DNA of 64,000 nt, from the NCBI RefSeq assembly GCF_009932355.1, contig NZ_LEKU01000017.1:12308-76307 (forward strand), in the 5' to 3' direction. Below the pieces are notes generated by a model, which worked only from the letters and a program-made list of their open reading frames with translations, ran no database searches and was not told the origin of the DNA. A program made the position numbers and the translations under genes. The first letter of the stretch is position 1; every line of letters starts with the position of its first letter. Shown here piece after piece: positions 41,489-50,248 of the stretch. This DNA comes from Riemerella anatipestifer_E. GTDB taxonomy: Bacteria; Bacteroidota; Bacteroidia; Flavobacteriales; Weeksellaceae.

Positions 41489-43294
41489 TTAGGCTTTTGC
41501 CATTCTTTCGGCTCTTTTTCTATCCTCTTCAGAAAGAATCTTCTTTCTCATTCGGATAAAATTAGGCGTTACTTCTATACATTCGTCTTGTTGTATGTAT
41601 TCCATACACTCCTCTAAAGTCATAAGAACTTTAGGCGCGATGCTTCCATCTTTATCTTTACCTGCAGCACGCATATTGTTAAGTTGCTTACCTTCCACAA
41701 TATTCACTACTAAATCTCCAGGCTTGTTCTGTTCTCCTACAATCATACCTACATAAATTTCTTCACCTGGGTCTACAAAGAAACGTCCTCTGTCTTGTAG
41801 CTTTTCAATAGAGTAAGCGGTAGATGACCCTTGATTTTTAGAAATCAATACGCCATTACTTCTACCAGGTATCTGACCCTTAAACGGTTTGTAATCCACA
41901 AATCTATGTGCCATAATTGCTTCCCCAGCTGTTGCAGTAAGCATTTGAGAACGAAGTCCGATAAGACCTCTAGAAGGAATTTCAAACTCTAGGTGTTGCA
42001 TTTCTCCTTTGGTCTCCATAATGTGTAAATCTCCTTTTCTTTGTGTAGCTAAATCTATCACCCTAGAAGCATATTCTTCAGGAACATCTACCACTAAAGA
42101 CTCGTAAGGTTCGCACTGTTCGCCATCTATTTCTTTAAGAATTACTTGAGGCTGACCGATAGTCATCTCATAACCTTCTCTACGCATAGTTTCTATAAGT
42201 ACAGATAAGTGCAATATCCCTCTACCAAATACCAAGAAAGTATTTGCATCTTCTGTTTGTTGTACTCTTAAGGCTAAGTTTTTCTCAAGTTCTTTTTCTA
42301 ATCTTTCCTTTAAATGGTTAGAGGTAACATATTTACCATCTTTACCAAAAAACGGAGAGTTGTTGATAGAGAAAGTCATATTAAGAGTAGGCTCATCTAT
42401 AGACAATCTTGGGAGAGGCTCTGGGTTTTCTAAATCTACGAAAGTATCTCCTATCTGGAAATTGTCAAAACCAACAATAGCACAAATATCTCCAGCAAAT
42501 ACTTCGCTTACTTTTTTCTTACCTAAACCTTCAAAAATATAAAGCTCTTTTACTTTACCTTTAACGATTTTGCCGTCTTCTTGAGCTAAGCCAATCCATT
42601 GAGATTCTTTAACCGAACCTCTGATGATTTTCCCTACGGCAATTCTTCCTAAGAAAGACGAGTAGTCTAACGAGGTTACTTGCATTTGTAGGTTACCTTC
42701 TTCTACCTTTGGTTCTGGTACATATTGTAGGATACCATCTAGAAGTGGTAAAATATTTTCTGATTTTTCTAGGCTTGAATTAAACCAACCTTCTTTAGAC
42801 GAGCCATAGAAAGTAGGGAAGTCTAGTTGTTCTTCGGTAGCGTCTAGGTTAAAGAACAAATCAAAAACTTGGTCGTGAACTTCATCTGGACGACAGTTAG
42901 GTTTGTCCACTTTATTGATAACCACAATAGGCTTCAATCCTAATTCTAATGCTTTATGCAAAACGAAACGAGTTTGTGGCATAGGTCCTTCAAAGGCATC
43001 TACAAGTAGTAACACACCGTCTGCCATTTTAAGCACTCGCTCTACCTCTCCACCAAAATCGGCGTGTCCAGGTGTATCTATTACATTTATTTTAGTATCC
43101 TTGTAGGTTACCGAGATATTTTTAGAAAGGATAGTAATGCCTCGTTCTCTTTCGAGGTCATTATTATCCATAATAAGCTCACCACTTTCTTGGTTTTCTC
43201 TAAAGATGTTAGTTGCGTGGATAATTTTGTCCACTAAAGTTGTTTTTCCATGGTCAACATGGGCGATAATCGCGATGTTTCTAATATTTTGCAT
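41489..43294 (-). CDS. typA: Translational GTPase TypA/BipA
   Basis: A 601-residue ribosome-binding GTPase involved in 50S biogenesis and stress adaptation. I-A-H-V-D-H-G-K-T-T-L (P-loop), R-G-I-T-I (switch I), D-T-P-G-H-A-D-F-G (G3) and N-K-V-D (G4) are clear. EF-G-like domains and the BipA C-terminal domain follow. The frame is open 30 codons further up, but that part would encode a non-conserved Phe/Leu-rich stretch and overlap the -7 box, so the ATG at 43294 (M-Q-N-I-R-N-I-A) is the start. Confidence 0.97.
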   Translation of the reverse strand: MQNIRNIAIIAHVDHGKTTLVDKIIHATNIFRENQESGELIMDNNDLERERGITILSKNISVTYKDTKINVIDTPGHADFGGEVERVLKMADGVLLLVDAFEGPMPQTRFVLHKALELGLKPIVVINKVDKPNCRPDEVHDQVFDLFFNLDATEEQLDFPTFYGSSKEGWFNSSLEKSENILPLLDGILQYVPEPKVEEGNLQMQVTSLDYSSFLGRIAVGKIIRGSVKESQWIGLAQEDGKIVKGKVKELYIFEGLGKKKVSEVFAGDICAIVGFDNFQIGDTFVDLENPEPLPRLSIDEPTLNMTFSINNSPFFGKDGKYVTSNHLKERLEKELEKNLALRVQQTEDANTFLVFGRGILHLSVLIETMRREGYEMTIGQPQVILKEIDGEQCEPYESLVVDVPEEYASRVIDLATQRKGDLHIMETKGEMQHLEFEIPSRGLIGLRSQMLTATAGEAIMAHRFVDYKPFKGQIPGRSNGVLISKNQGSSTAYSIEKLQDRGRFFVDPGEEIYVGMIVGEQNKPGDLVVNIVEGKQLNNMRAAGKDKDGSIAPKVLMTLEECMEYIQQDECIEVTPNFIRMRKKILSEEDRKRAERMAKA

Positions 43295-43312
43295 AAAGAA
43301 AAAATTACGCGG

Positions 43313-43320
43313 CAAAAATA
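43313..43320 (-). promoter_or_regulatory. -7 box upstream of typA
   Basis: Minus strand TATTTTTG, fitting TAnnTTTG, 18 nt before the chosen typA ATG. Confidence 0.5.
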
Positions 43321-43356
43321 GGAAAAAAAATGGACTTAGAAGGTCTTTTAATAGAT

Positions 43357-43390
43357 AATAAAAAACGCAACAGGCTTTCCCCATTGCGTT
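43357..43390 (-). terminator. Terminator after the YdcH-like gene
   Basis: AACGCAA (43364-43370) pairs with TTGCGTT (43384-43390); on the minus strand TTTTTT follows. It insulates typA from the gene upstream. Confidence 0.75.
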
Positions 43391-43412
43391 GCTCTAAAAA
43401 TAAACATCTATA

Positions 43413-43649
43413 TCACTTACTTTTTAGATATTCATAGATTTCATCTTTTAGATGTAATCTTTCCTTTCTAAGTTCTGTGAGAAACTCATCTGTGGTATGA
43501 TTTTGCTCTCCAGCTTCGTAATGTTTAATTTTACCATTAACTTCATCATAATCATTGAAAAGTTTTTTGAAATGATTATCAATTTGTTTCAAATCTGAAA
43601 TTTTCTCCGAAAACTCAGGGAACTCGTTAACTAAAATATGATTCTCCAT
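43413..43649 (-). CDS. YdcH-like (DUF465) small helical protein
   Basis: A 78-residue protein matching DUF465: F-P-E-F-S-E-K-I-S-D-L-K near the start, H-F-K-K-L-F-N-D-Y-D-E-V, and L-R-K-E-R-L-H-L-K-D-E-I-Y at the end. Helical hairpin, function unknown. It has its own terminator and lies divergent from udk. Confidence 0.85.
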   Translation of the reverse strand: MENHILVNEFPEFSEKISDLKQIDNHFKKLFNDYDEVNGKIKHYEAGEQNHTTDEFLTELRKERLHLKDEIYEYLKSK

Positions 43650-43758
43650 TAGATTATTTTTTCATAGTGTGAAGTTAGATAATTAAACTGAATTTCACAA
43701 TGTGAATTTTATCAATGGCTAATTGAATATATTCTACATTATTTTTTGTTATATTGTG

Positions 43759-43766
43759 TATCTTTG
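43759..43766 (+). promoter_or_regulatory. -7 box upstream of udk
   Basis: TATCTTTG fits TAnnTTTG, 26 nt before the ATG. Confidence 0.5.
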
Positions 43767-43792
43767 CGGAGTAAAAAATAGAATTAAATAAG

Positions 43793-44413
43793 ATGTTAGT
43801 AATAGGAATAGCAGGTGGTACAGGCTCAGGAAAAACTACGGTAGTCAACAAAATTTTGAAGAAACTAAATGTGGAGGGCGTAAATGTTCTTTCTCAAGAT
43901 AACTACTATCATGACAACCAAAATCTTAGTATGGCAGAGCGAGAAGGACTTAACTATGACCACCCAAAATCAATAGATTTTGAACTTCTACGCAAACATG
44001 TAAAGGCTCTTAAAAATAATGAGTCTATAAAACAACCTATCTATTCCTTCGTTACGCACTCTCGTACAGGAGATTATGTAACCGTAGAGCCGAAAAAAGT
44101 ATTGCTTGTAGAAGGTATCCTAGTACTTACAGATAAAGAATTGCTTAAGGAGTTTGATGTGAAGATTTTTGTCCACGCTGATTCAGACGAGCGTCTAATC
44201 CGTCGTATTAAAAGAGATACGCAGGAGAGGGGCAGAGATTTAGAAGAGGTGCTTTATCGCTATCAAACAACCTTGAAACCAATGCATCAAGAGTTTATAG
44301 AGCCGTCTAAAAACGAAGCAGACATCATTATTCCTAATATGAAACAAAATCCTGTGGCGATAGACTTTTTAACCACGGTCATCAGTAATTCTCTAAAAAA
44401 ACAATCTGAATGA
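43793..44413 (+). CDS. udk: Uridine kinase
   Basis: A 206-residue P-loop kinase phosphorylating uridine and cytidine for pyrimidine salvage. G-I-A-G-G-T-G-S-G-K-T-T-V is the Walker A motif. D-N-Y-Y-H-D, Y-D-H-P-x-S-I-D, and V-L-L-V-E-G-I-L-V follow in the order known for Udk. Its stop overlaps the next start (ATGA), so it is coupled to the FtsB/DivIC-like gene. Confidence 0.96.
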   Translation: MLVIGIAGGTGSGKTTVVNKILKKLNVEGVNVLSQDNYYHDNQNLSMAEREGLNYDHPKSIDFELLRKHVKALKNNESIKQPIYSFVTHSRTGDYVTVEPKKVLLVEGILVLTDKELLKEFDVKIFVHADSDERLIRRIKRDTQERGRDLEEVLYRYQTTLKPMHQEFIEPSKNEADIIIPNMKQNPVAIDFLTTVISNSLKKQSE

Positions 44414-44778
44414 AAAAGCTCATTAAAGATATAAATCCAACAGAAGAGCCTAAAAAACTTTCTCCTAAAATGGTGTTTTTTAAGAAATACATACTTAATA
44501 AGTATGTTATTACCATTGTGGCTTTCTTTGTTTGGATGACTTTTTTTGACAACACCTCTTTTCTTGTGATAAGAGATTTAAACTCAGAGATTAAAAAGTA
44601 CGAAGAGCAGCTAGATTACTACAAAACAGAGTATGAAAAAAATGATGCTTTCTACAAAAAACTAATGTTTAATAAAGGCGAAAAAGAAAAGTTTGCTAGA
44701 GAGAATTACTTTATGAAAAAATCTAACGAAGAGATTTTCATATTAGTAGTAGATAGTGCAAATACTAATAAAAAATAG
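44410..44778 (+). CDS. FtsB/DivIC-like septum formation initiator
   Basis: A 122-residue single-pass membrane protein: cytoplasmic N-terminus of about 28 residues, a transmembrane helix (about 30-48), and a periplasmic coiled coil (about 57-90, with L-N-S-E-I-K-K-Y-E-E-Q-L). The short conserved tail with E-K-F-A-R-E-N-Y-F-M-K-K resembles the E-x-x-A-R-E-x-Y segment of FtsB/DivIC. Such proteins bridge FtsL and FtsQ in the divisome. It overlaps udk by 4 nt and lies 15 nt before rsgA. Confidence 0.88.
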   Translation: MKKLIKDINPTEEPKKLSPKMVFFKKYILNKYVITIVAFFVWMTFFDNTSFLVIRDLNSEIKKYEEQLDYYKTEYEKNDAFYKKLMFNKGEKEKFARENYFMKKSNEEIFILVVDSANTNKK

Positions 44779-44793
44779 TAGAATATACCTCTT

Positions 44794-45744
44794 ATGAGTA
44801 GTAGTAATGAAACCATAATATTTAAAGGACTGATTACAAAATCCACTGGAAGCTGGTATCAAGTTTTGGAGCAAGATACTCAGCAGTTCTACGAGGCAAG
44901 AATGAGAGGTAAATTTAAACTCCAAAAAACAAGGCTTACCAATCCTCTCGCTGTGGGAGATTGGGTAGAATTTCAGCTAGAGACCGATGGCGTGGCTTGG
45001 ATTACCAAAATAGAGTCAAGAAAAAACTATCTCATCAGAAAGTCGGTTAATTTATCCAAAGAAGCTCATATCATAGCGTCTAATATAGATGTCGCTTGTT
45101 TTCTTTACACTTTAAATAGTCCCGAAACATCGTTAGGTTTCCTAGACCGTTTTTTGGCTTGTTGTGAGGCTTATAATATCCGCCCACTTATATTGTTCAA
45201 TAAAGCGGATATGCTGAATGAAGACGATATAGAATATGTAGAAGCTCTTAGAACTATCTATCATCATATTGGTTACGACAGTCTTTTGATTTCGTCTCGT
45301 ACCCAACAAAATTTAGAGGAACTTAAAAATATTCTTAAAGATAAAATTTCGGTATTCTTTGGGCATTCGGGCAGTGGTAAATCCACACTTGTAAATGCAC
45401 TACAACCAGGGCTTAATCTAAGAACAGGCGAAGTGTCAGAAGTTCACCTCAAGGGTAAACATACCACTACTTTTGCTCAAATGCATTTTTGGGACTTCGG
45501 TGGTAGCGTTATAGATACACCAGGCGTTAGGGAATTTGCGATGATAGATGTTGAAAAGGAAGAAATACAGCATTATTTCCCTGAAATATTTAGAACGAGA
45601 GAAGACTGTAAATTCCATAACTGTTTGCATCTTAACGAGCCTAAATGTGCGGTTCTTTCCGCTATAGAAAGCGGTGATATTCTTGAAAGCCGTTACGCTA
45701 CCTACACCAAACTGATGGAAGAAACCGAAGAACAAGGGTTTTAG
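44794..45744 (+). CDS. rsgA: Small ribosomal subunit biogenesis GTPase RsgA
   Basis: A 316-residue circularly permuted GTPase maturing the 30S subunit. N-terminal OB-fold (about 1-75). Permuted motifs in order G4 F-N-K-A-D, G1 G-H-S-G-S-G-K-S-T, G3 D-T-P-G-V-R. A C-terminal zinc site follows: C-K-F-H-N-C-L-H, then E-P-K-C-A-V. Third gene of udk-ftsB-like-rsgA. Confidence 0.97.
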   Translation: MSSSNETIIFKGLITKSTGSWYQVLEQDTQQFYEARMRGKFKLQKTRLTNPLAVGDWVEFQLETDGVAWITKIESRKNYLIRKSVNLSKEAHIIASNIDVACFLYTLNSPETSLGFLDRFLACCEAYNIRPLILFNKADMLNEDDIEYVEALRTIYHHIGYDSLLISSRTQQNLEELKNILKDKISVFFGHSGSGKSTLVNALQPGLNLRTGEVSEVHLKGKHTTTFAQMHFWDFGGSVIDTPGVREFAMIDVEKEEIQHYFPEIFRTREDCKFHNCLHLNEPKCAVLSAIESGDILESRYATYTKLMEETEEQGF

Positions 45745-45759
45745 AAACAAAAATTAAAG

Positions 45760-46824
45760 CTATAATAATGTTCCGTTCAAAAATAGCACTCCAGAGCTAT
45801 GGTTATGCTTTGCTCCTGTTACAGATGCCAAGACATTGGTTTTATCTTGCCACTTCAAAAGTCCTAACAAACCAAAAATAAGAGCTTCTTTGTATTCCAC
45901 AACTTCTGAAGGCGGAATAATTATTTCTATATGAGAAGCTAAAAAGCTCAGTTTTTCAATAAGATATTGATTGTAAGCTCCGCCTCCTGTAACCAAAAGT
46001 CTTTTGCCGATATTCGTATCCAAAACATTGGCTATTTGTACTGCCATATGTTCTACCAAACTTGCCAGTAAGTCTTTAGGCTCTAAAGAAAATGTTTCTA
46101 TAATTGGGATAAACCATTCATTCACCTGTTCAATTCCTAAAGATTTAGGGTGAGATTGTTTATAAAAGGGTAGGGCATTAAGTTTATCAACGAGAGATTG
46201 GTATATCTTACCACTTCTAGCAATTTCTCCGTTTTTATCATAAGGAAGAGAAAAGTATTTTTCAGAATAATAATTCAATAATGTATTCACGGGGCAAATA
46301 TCAAAAGCCAATCTTTCTCCGTTTCTTTTATATGAAATATTAGAAAACCCACCTAGATTAAGGCAGAAATCGTAGTCCGAAAACAGTAATGCATCACCCA
46401 TAGGCACCAGCGGTGCTCCCTGCCCACCTAGACGCACATCTTGTACTCTAAAATCTCCCACTATTGGAACATTTATCTCCTTTGAAACCGTGGGTAAATT
46501 ACCTATTTGTAAAGTAAAACCACTTTTAGGATTGTGCCACACCGTATGCCCATGACTGGCAATTAAATCTAAATTTTCAATATTTTCAGTTTTAATAAAT
46601 TTCAGTATCTCTCGATTAAGATAATTTGAGTATTCTGCATTTAGTAACGCTACTTCCTGCTTTGTTTGTTGAGCAGCAAGCTTTAACTTCATTTGCCATT
46701 CCTTAGGATATGGATAAGTTTGAGCCTTTATAATTTCAAAATCATAAGTACTTTCATCTATTTTAAAATAGCAAAAATCAATTCCGTCTAGTGAAGTGCC
46801 AGACATCACACCAATAATATACAT
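45760..46824 (-). CDS. anmK: Anhydro-N-acetylmuramic acid kinase
   Basis: A 354-residue ATPase-fold kinase that opens and phosphorylates 1,6-anhydro-MurNAc for cell-wall recycling. G-V-M-S-G-T-S-L-D-G-I-D is the signature N-terminus; V-W-H-N-P, G-D-F-R-V-Q-D-V-R-L-G-G-Q-G-A-P-L-V-P and L-V-T-G-G-G-A-Y-N are also present. It converges with rsgA (15 nt apart). A dense repeat-like stretch lies upstream. Confidence 0.97.
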   Translation of the reverse strand: MYIIGVMSGTSLDGIDFCYFKIDESTYDFEIIKAQTYPYPKEWQMKLKLAAQQTKQEVALLNAEYSNYLNREILKFIKTENIENLDLIASHGHTVWHNPKSGFTLQIGNLPTVSKEINVPIVGDFRVQDVRLGGQGAPLVPMGDALLFSDYDFCLNLGGFSNISYKRNGERLAFDICPVNTLLNYYSEKYFSLPYDKNGEIARSGKIYQSLVDKLNALPFYKQSHPKSLGIEQVNEWFIPIIETFSLEPKDLLASLVEHMAVQIANVLDTNIGKRLLVTGGGAYNQYLIEKLSFLASHIEIIIPPSEVVEYKEALIFGLLGLLKWQDKTNVLASVTGAKHNHSSGVLFLNGTLL

Positions 46825-46850
46825 TTTCTTTCTTTTATATTTTTATTATG

Positions 46851-46985
46851 GCATTCCCTTTTCCGAGGCTTTACCCTAGGCTAAAAGGGTCGGGCTTTCG
46901 GCTTTATCTTTTTCATCGGTCGTACCTTCCCTCAGAAAAATGATATCGCCTCTATCCCTAATGCAGAACTATCGCCAATTTAAGC
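46851..46985. repeat. Intergenic repeat-like element, unusual composition
   Basis: The anmK-udp gap holds a roughly 120-nt block much richer in GC than its surroundings. It is bounded by GCATT (46851-46855) and AATGC (46960-46964) and contains ACCCT/AGGGT and CTTTTT/AAAAA arms. The middle motif CGGGCTTTCGGCTTTATC and the late TCTATCCCTAATGC closely recall a short intergenic repeat family scattered in Chryseobacterium-type genomes (from memory). No coding frame fits. No second copy is seen here. Confidence 0.55.
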
Positions 46986-47020
46986 AAAATTGTTGAAATA
47001 TAAAGTCTTTCATTTAACTA

Positions 47021-47048
47021 TAAAAGGAGGCAAAAGCCTCCTTTATAC
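47021..47048 (-). terminator. Terminator of the uridine phosphorylase transcript
   Basis: AAAGGAGGC (47023-47031) pairs with GCCTCCTTT (47036-47044), loop AAAA, just downstream of the minus-strand udp gene. The sequence on the minus strand after the stem is only moderately T-rich. Confidence 0.65.
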
Positions 47049-47075
47049 AGTTTTTTTAGATATTATAAACAGTTT

Positions 47076-47930
47076 TTATTTAATAATTCTATCCAATACC
47101 CATTCTATCATATTTTTTTCTGAAGCGTGGTGGTCTGCAGAAAATTCTCCTCTACGGCGATTAGCAATTACACAGTTTACGGTAAGAGCCTTATGACCAA
47201 GTAGCTTTGATAGACCATAGATTGCAGAAGTTTCCATCTCAAAGTTAGAAACGCCTAAATCGTTAAGGGTTTCTAAGAAGTTTTCATCTACGGCTTTAAG
47301 CCTTAGCTGTCTTCCTTGTGGAGCATAGAATCCAGGGAAAGTAGCCGTATTTCCGTGGTATTTAGCATCTTTGTAATAATCTGAAATATCTTCTGCCCAG
47401 TCTGAAAAATAAAGCATTGATTTTACTTTCTCATAAGGGAACTTTTCTAAGAAATTTCTAGAAAACTCATTTTCAAACTGATAGTCTTGGTAGAAATGTA
47501 ACAAACCATCAAGTCCCACCACATTTTGAGTTACTAGCATATTATCTACCTCTATATCAGGGTTTACACTACCACAAGTCCCTAAACGGAACAACTGTAA
47601 CGCAGTATGCTCTGACTTGAATTCTTTATTCTTTAAATCAATATTCACCAAAGCATCTAGCTCATTCATTACAATGTCTATATTTTCGGTACCGATACCT
47701 GATGACATTACCGTAATTCTTTCCCCTCTAAGCGTCCCTGTATGTGTATAGAACTCTCTTTTGTTCTTTTTGATTTCTATTTTATCAAAATACTTAGAAA
47801 CCTTAGGAACACGGTCTGGGTCTCCTACCAAAATTATTTTTTCTGCAATATCCTCTGGAAGCAAATTAAGGTGATACACACTTCCGTCTTCATTAAGCAC
47901 CAGTTCTGATGCAGCTAACTTATTAAGCAT
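47076..47930 (-). CDS. udp: Uridine phosphorylase-type nucleoside phosphorylase
   Basis: A 284-residue PNP/UDP family enzyme cleaving nucleosides with phosphate. V-G-D-P-D-R-V-P is the phosphate-binding start. M-S-S-G-I-G-T-E-N-I-D-I, L-G-T-C-G-S-V and F-E-M-E-T-S-A-I-Y are the other hallmarks; the last contains ribose-binding Glu residues. Base preference cannot be fixed by eye, so uridine is a probable assignment. It is co-transcribed with the SUI1 gene 18 nt upstream. Confidence 0.85.
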   Translation of the reverse strand: MLNKLAASELVLNEDGSVYHLNLLPEDIAEKIILVGDPDRVPKVSKYFDKIEIKKNKREFYTHTGTLRGERITVMSSGIGTENIDIVMNELDALVNIDLKNKEFKSEHTALQLFRLGTCGSVNPDIEVDNMLVTQNVVGLDGLLHFYQDYQFENEFSRNFLEKFPYEKVKSMLYFSDWAEDISDYYKDAKYHGNTATFPGFYAPQGRQLRLKAVDENFLETLNDLGVSNFEMETSAIYGLSKLLGHKALTVNCVIANRRRGEFSADHHASEKNMIEWVLDRIIK

Positions 47931-47948
47931 AATTATATATTTTTTATT

Positions 47949-48278
47949 TTATCCTCCTACTCGTTTGGTTTTGTATCCCATATCTTTAAGAATGTCCATT
48001 ATCTTATCTCTATTATCGCCTTGTATAATGATAACGCCGTCTTTTTCGGAGCCACCTATTCCTAAAGTTGTTTTAATTTTTTTAGAAATTTGTTTTAGTT
48101 CATCATCATTACCTTCAAAGCCTTCTATCAGAGTTACGGGCTTGCCATTTCTCCCTTTTTTTTCATATTTACAGATGAGAGGTTCTTTCTGGATAGAAGT
48201 TTCTGTCTCCTCTTCAATTTCAAAATCTTGCTCTATATGGTCAGGAAAAAGGTTTTTTAGTTGGTCTCTTAAATCCAT
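47949..48278 (-). CDS. SUI1/YciH-like translation initiation factor
   Basis: A 109-residue protein whose C-terminal half is an SUI1/eIF1 domain: R-N-G-K-P-V-T-L-I-E-G-F, L-K-T-T-L-G-I-G-G-S-like and I-I-I-Q-G-D-N-R-D-K-I. N-terminal half is acidic. Bacterial homologues are non-essential and may favour start-codon fidelity. The -7 box is only a few nucleotides upstream of the start. Confidence 0.92.
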   Translation of the reverse strand: MDLRDQLKNLFPDHIEQDFEIEEETETSIQKEPLICKYEKKGRNGKPVTLIEGFEGNDDELKQISKKIKTTLGIGGSEKDGVIIIQGDNRDKIMDILKDMGYKTKRVGG

Positions 48279-48282
48279 GTTT

Positions 48283-48290
48283 CAAAGGTA
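48283..48290 (-). promoter_or_regulatory. -7 box upstream of the SUI1-like gene
   Basis: Minus strand TACCTTTG, fitting TAnnTTTG, only 4 nt before the ATG at 48278, so the mRNA would be leaderless or nearly so. Confidence 0.45.
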
Positions 48291-48349
48291 GTAATTTGTT
48301 CTTAATTCTGATGCTCTTTTGTAAGTGATTTTTTGCAGTTCTTCATAAA

Positions 48350-48390
48350 GAAAAAATCCAAACCTAGTTATTAAGTTTGGATTTTTGTAT
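48350..48390 (-). terminator. Terminator after rny
   Basis: AAAATCCAAAC and its complement GTTTGGATTTT form a stem near 48353-48386 with A/T runs on both sides; it lies just downstream of minus-strand rny. Confidence 0.8.
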
Positions 48391-48406
48391 ATAAAACAGT
48401 TAATAT

Positions 48407-49981
48407 CTATCGTGCGATATTAACGGCTCTAGTTTCTCTAATTACAGTGATTTTTACTTGCCCTGGATAAGTCAGTTCATTTTGAATTTTTTCTGAAATA
48501 TCATAAGAAAGTTGAGCGGCTACACTATCATTTACTTTAGCACTTTCTACCATCACTCTAAGCTCTCTACCTGCTTGGATAGCGTAAGCACTAGACACTC
48601 CTTCAAAACTTAATGCTGCTGCTTCTAAATCTTTTAATCTTTGGATATAAGATTCTAGCACTTGTCTTCTCGCTCCAGGCCTTGCACCTGAAATTCCGTC
48701 TGCTACTTGGATGATAGGAGAGAGGAGAGAAGTCATTTCTATTTCGTCGTGGTGTGCACCTATGGCGTTTACCACTTCTGGATTTTCTCCAAACTTTTCA
48801 GCCCACTGCATACCTAGTAAAGCGTGAGGAAGCTCAGACTCTTGTTCTGGAACTTTACCTATATCGTGTAATAGACCTGCTCTCTTAGCTAATTTCACAT
48901 TAAGACCTAGCTCTGCCGCCATAGTAGCCGCTATATTAGCCACCTCACGAGAGTGCTGTAATAAATTCTGCCCATAAGAAGAACGGTACTTCATTCTACC
49001 TACTATTTTTACTAGCTCTGGGTGTAAACCGTGTATTCCTAAATCTATAATAGTTCTTTTACCAACTTCTATGATTTCTTCTTCTATTTGCTTTCTTGTT
49101 TTTTCTACAATTTCCTCAATTCTTGCAGGGTGAATTCTACCGTCTGTAACTAATCTATGAAGAGATAGCCTTGCAATTTCTCTTCTCACAGGGTCAAAAC
49201 AAGATAAAAGGATAGCCTCTGGTGTGTCATCTACTATAATTTCTACACCTGTAGCAGCTTCTAAAGCACGGATATTTCTACCTTCTCTACCAATAATTCT
49301 ACCTTTAACATCATCAGATTCTATATTAAATACAGATACCGAATTTTCTATAGCTTGTTCTGTTCCTATTCTTTGAATAGTTTGGATTACTATTTTTTTA
49401 GCTTCGTTCTTTGCATTAAGTTGAGCTTCCTCCATAATGTTCTGAACATAAGACTGAGCTTTGGTCTTAGCTTCAGATTTCATGGTTTCTACCAGTTCTT
49501 CTTTAGCCTCTTCAGCAGAGTAGCCTGAAACTTTTTCCAAAAGTTCTACTTTTTTAGCAATAGCAACGCTAAGTTCTTCTTGTTTCTTCTCTAGTTGTTC
49601 TTCCTTTCTAGAAAGGTCGCTAAGTTTCTTGTCTAAATCTTTTTCTAATTTACCTACTTTGCTTAGTTCGTCATTTAGTTTTTGCTCTTTATCTCTCGCT
49701 CTTTTCTCAACCTCCTGCATTTTCTTTTCTCTCTGCTGTATGTGAGCATCATGTTCTGTTTTGAGCTCTAAAAAGCGTTCTTTAGCTTGTATGTTTTTTT
49801 CTTGCTTTATACTTTCAGCCTTTACTTTAGCTTTTTCTATTAAATTTTCCGCATTTTTCTTAGCATCTTCCACGATGAATTTTGCCTTAGAATTCAACGA
49901 GCTTTTAGCAAAAGCGAATCCTATAGCGGCTCCCACTATAAGACTACCGAGTATACTGATGATTAAAACTACTGTATCCAT
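48407..49981 (-). CDS. rny: Ribonuclease Y
   Basis: A 524-residue membrane-anchored endoribonuclease initiating mRNA decay. N-terminal transmembrane helix (about 4-25), long coiled coil (about 30-205), KH domain (V-K-G-R-I-I-G-R-E-G-R-N-I-R), and HD domain (H-S-R-E-V-A, L-L-H-D-I-G-K). Length is standard. The structured RNA at 50016-50186 lies between it and zapA on the same strand. Confidence 0.98.
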   Translation of the reverse strand: MDTVVLIISILGSLIVGAAIGFAFAKSSLNSKAKFIVEDAKKNAENLIEKAKVKAESIKQEKNIQAKERFLELKTEHDAHIQQREKKMQEVEKRARDKEQKLNDELSKVGKLEKDLDKKLSDLSRKEEQLEKKQEELSVAIAKKVELLEKVSGYSAEEAKEELVETMKSEAKTKAQSYVQNIMEEAQLNAKNEAKKIVIQTIQRIGTEQAIENSVSVFNIESDDVKGRIIGREGRNIRALEAATGVEIIVDDTPEAILLSCFDPVRREIARLSLHRLVTDGRIHPARIEEIVEKTRKQIEEEIIEVGKRTIIDLGIHGLHPELVKIVGRMKYRSSYGQNLLQHSREVANIAATMAAELGLNVKLAKRAGLLHDIGKVPEQESELPHALLGMQWAEKFGENPEVVNAIGAHHDEIEMTSLLSPIIQVADGISGARPGARRQVLESYIQRLKDLEAAALSFEGVSSAYAIQAGRELRVMVESAKVNDSVAAQLSYDISEKIQNELTYPGQVKITVIRETRAVNIAR

Positions 49982-50015
49982 TTATATATATTTATTAATT
50001 TTTAACTTTTTTCCA

Positions 50016-50186
50016 TAAAAAAACCTACAACCATTCTGTAAGATTAAAAGAGTAAACTCCTAATCAACACGATTCAGGTTAAGTCTTACTATCTGTAATC
50101 CGTGATAAAACGGCACGCCATCTAGCAAGCATTTACCCAGTATTAGTTTAGCGTTGAGTTTACCTTAATTAGTGTTAGAACAGTTG
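50016..50186 (-). ncRNA. ssrS: Structured small RNA, probably 6S RNA
   Basis: On the minus strand, several nested arms build one long rod: GTAAACTC/GAGTTTAC (50156-50163 with 50052-50059), CTAAT/ATTAG (50142-50146 with 50060-50064), CTTGCTA/TAGTAAG (50123-50129 with 50085-50091) and apical CCGT/ACGG (50110-50113 with 50100-50103). A stem TGTAGG/CTTACA then precedes TTTTTTT (terminator, 50016-50042). A rod with internal bubble, about 170 nt, next to zapA is the known setting of 6S RNA in many bacteria. No coding frame exists. Ends are estimated. Confidence 0.65.
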
Positions 50187-50248
50187 CAGGCAAAATTTTA
50201 CACAATAAAAGGAAAGAAATTTATCGTATCCTAATTATTGTTTTTTAT

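Noticed and set aside
43295..43384. 30-residue N-terminal extension of typA
   Set aside because: It would run through the -7 box and is Phe/Leu-rich and non-conserved; the family starts at M-Q-N-I-R-N.
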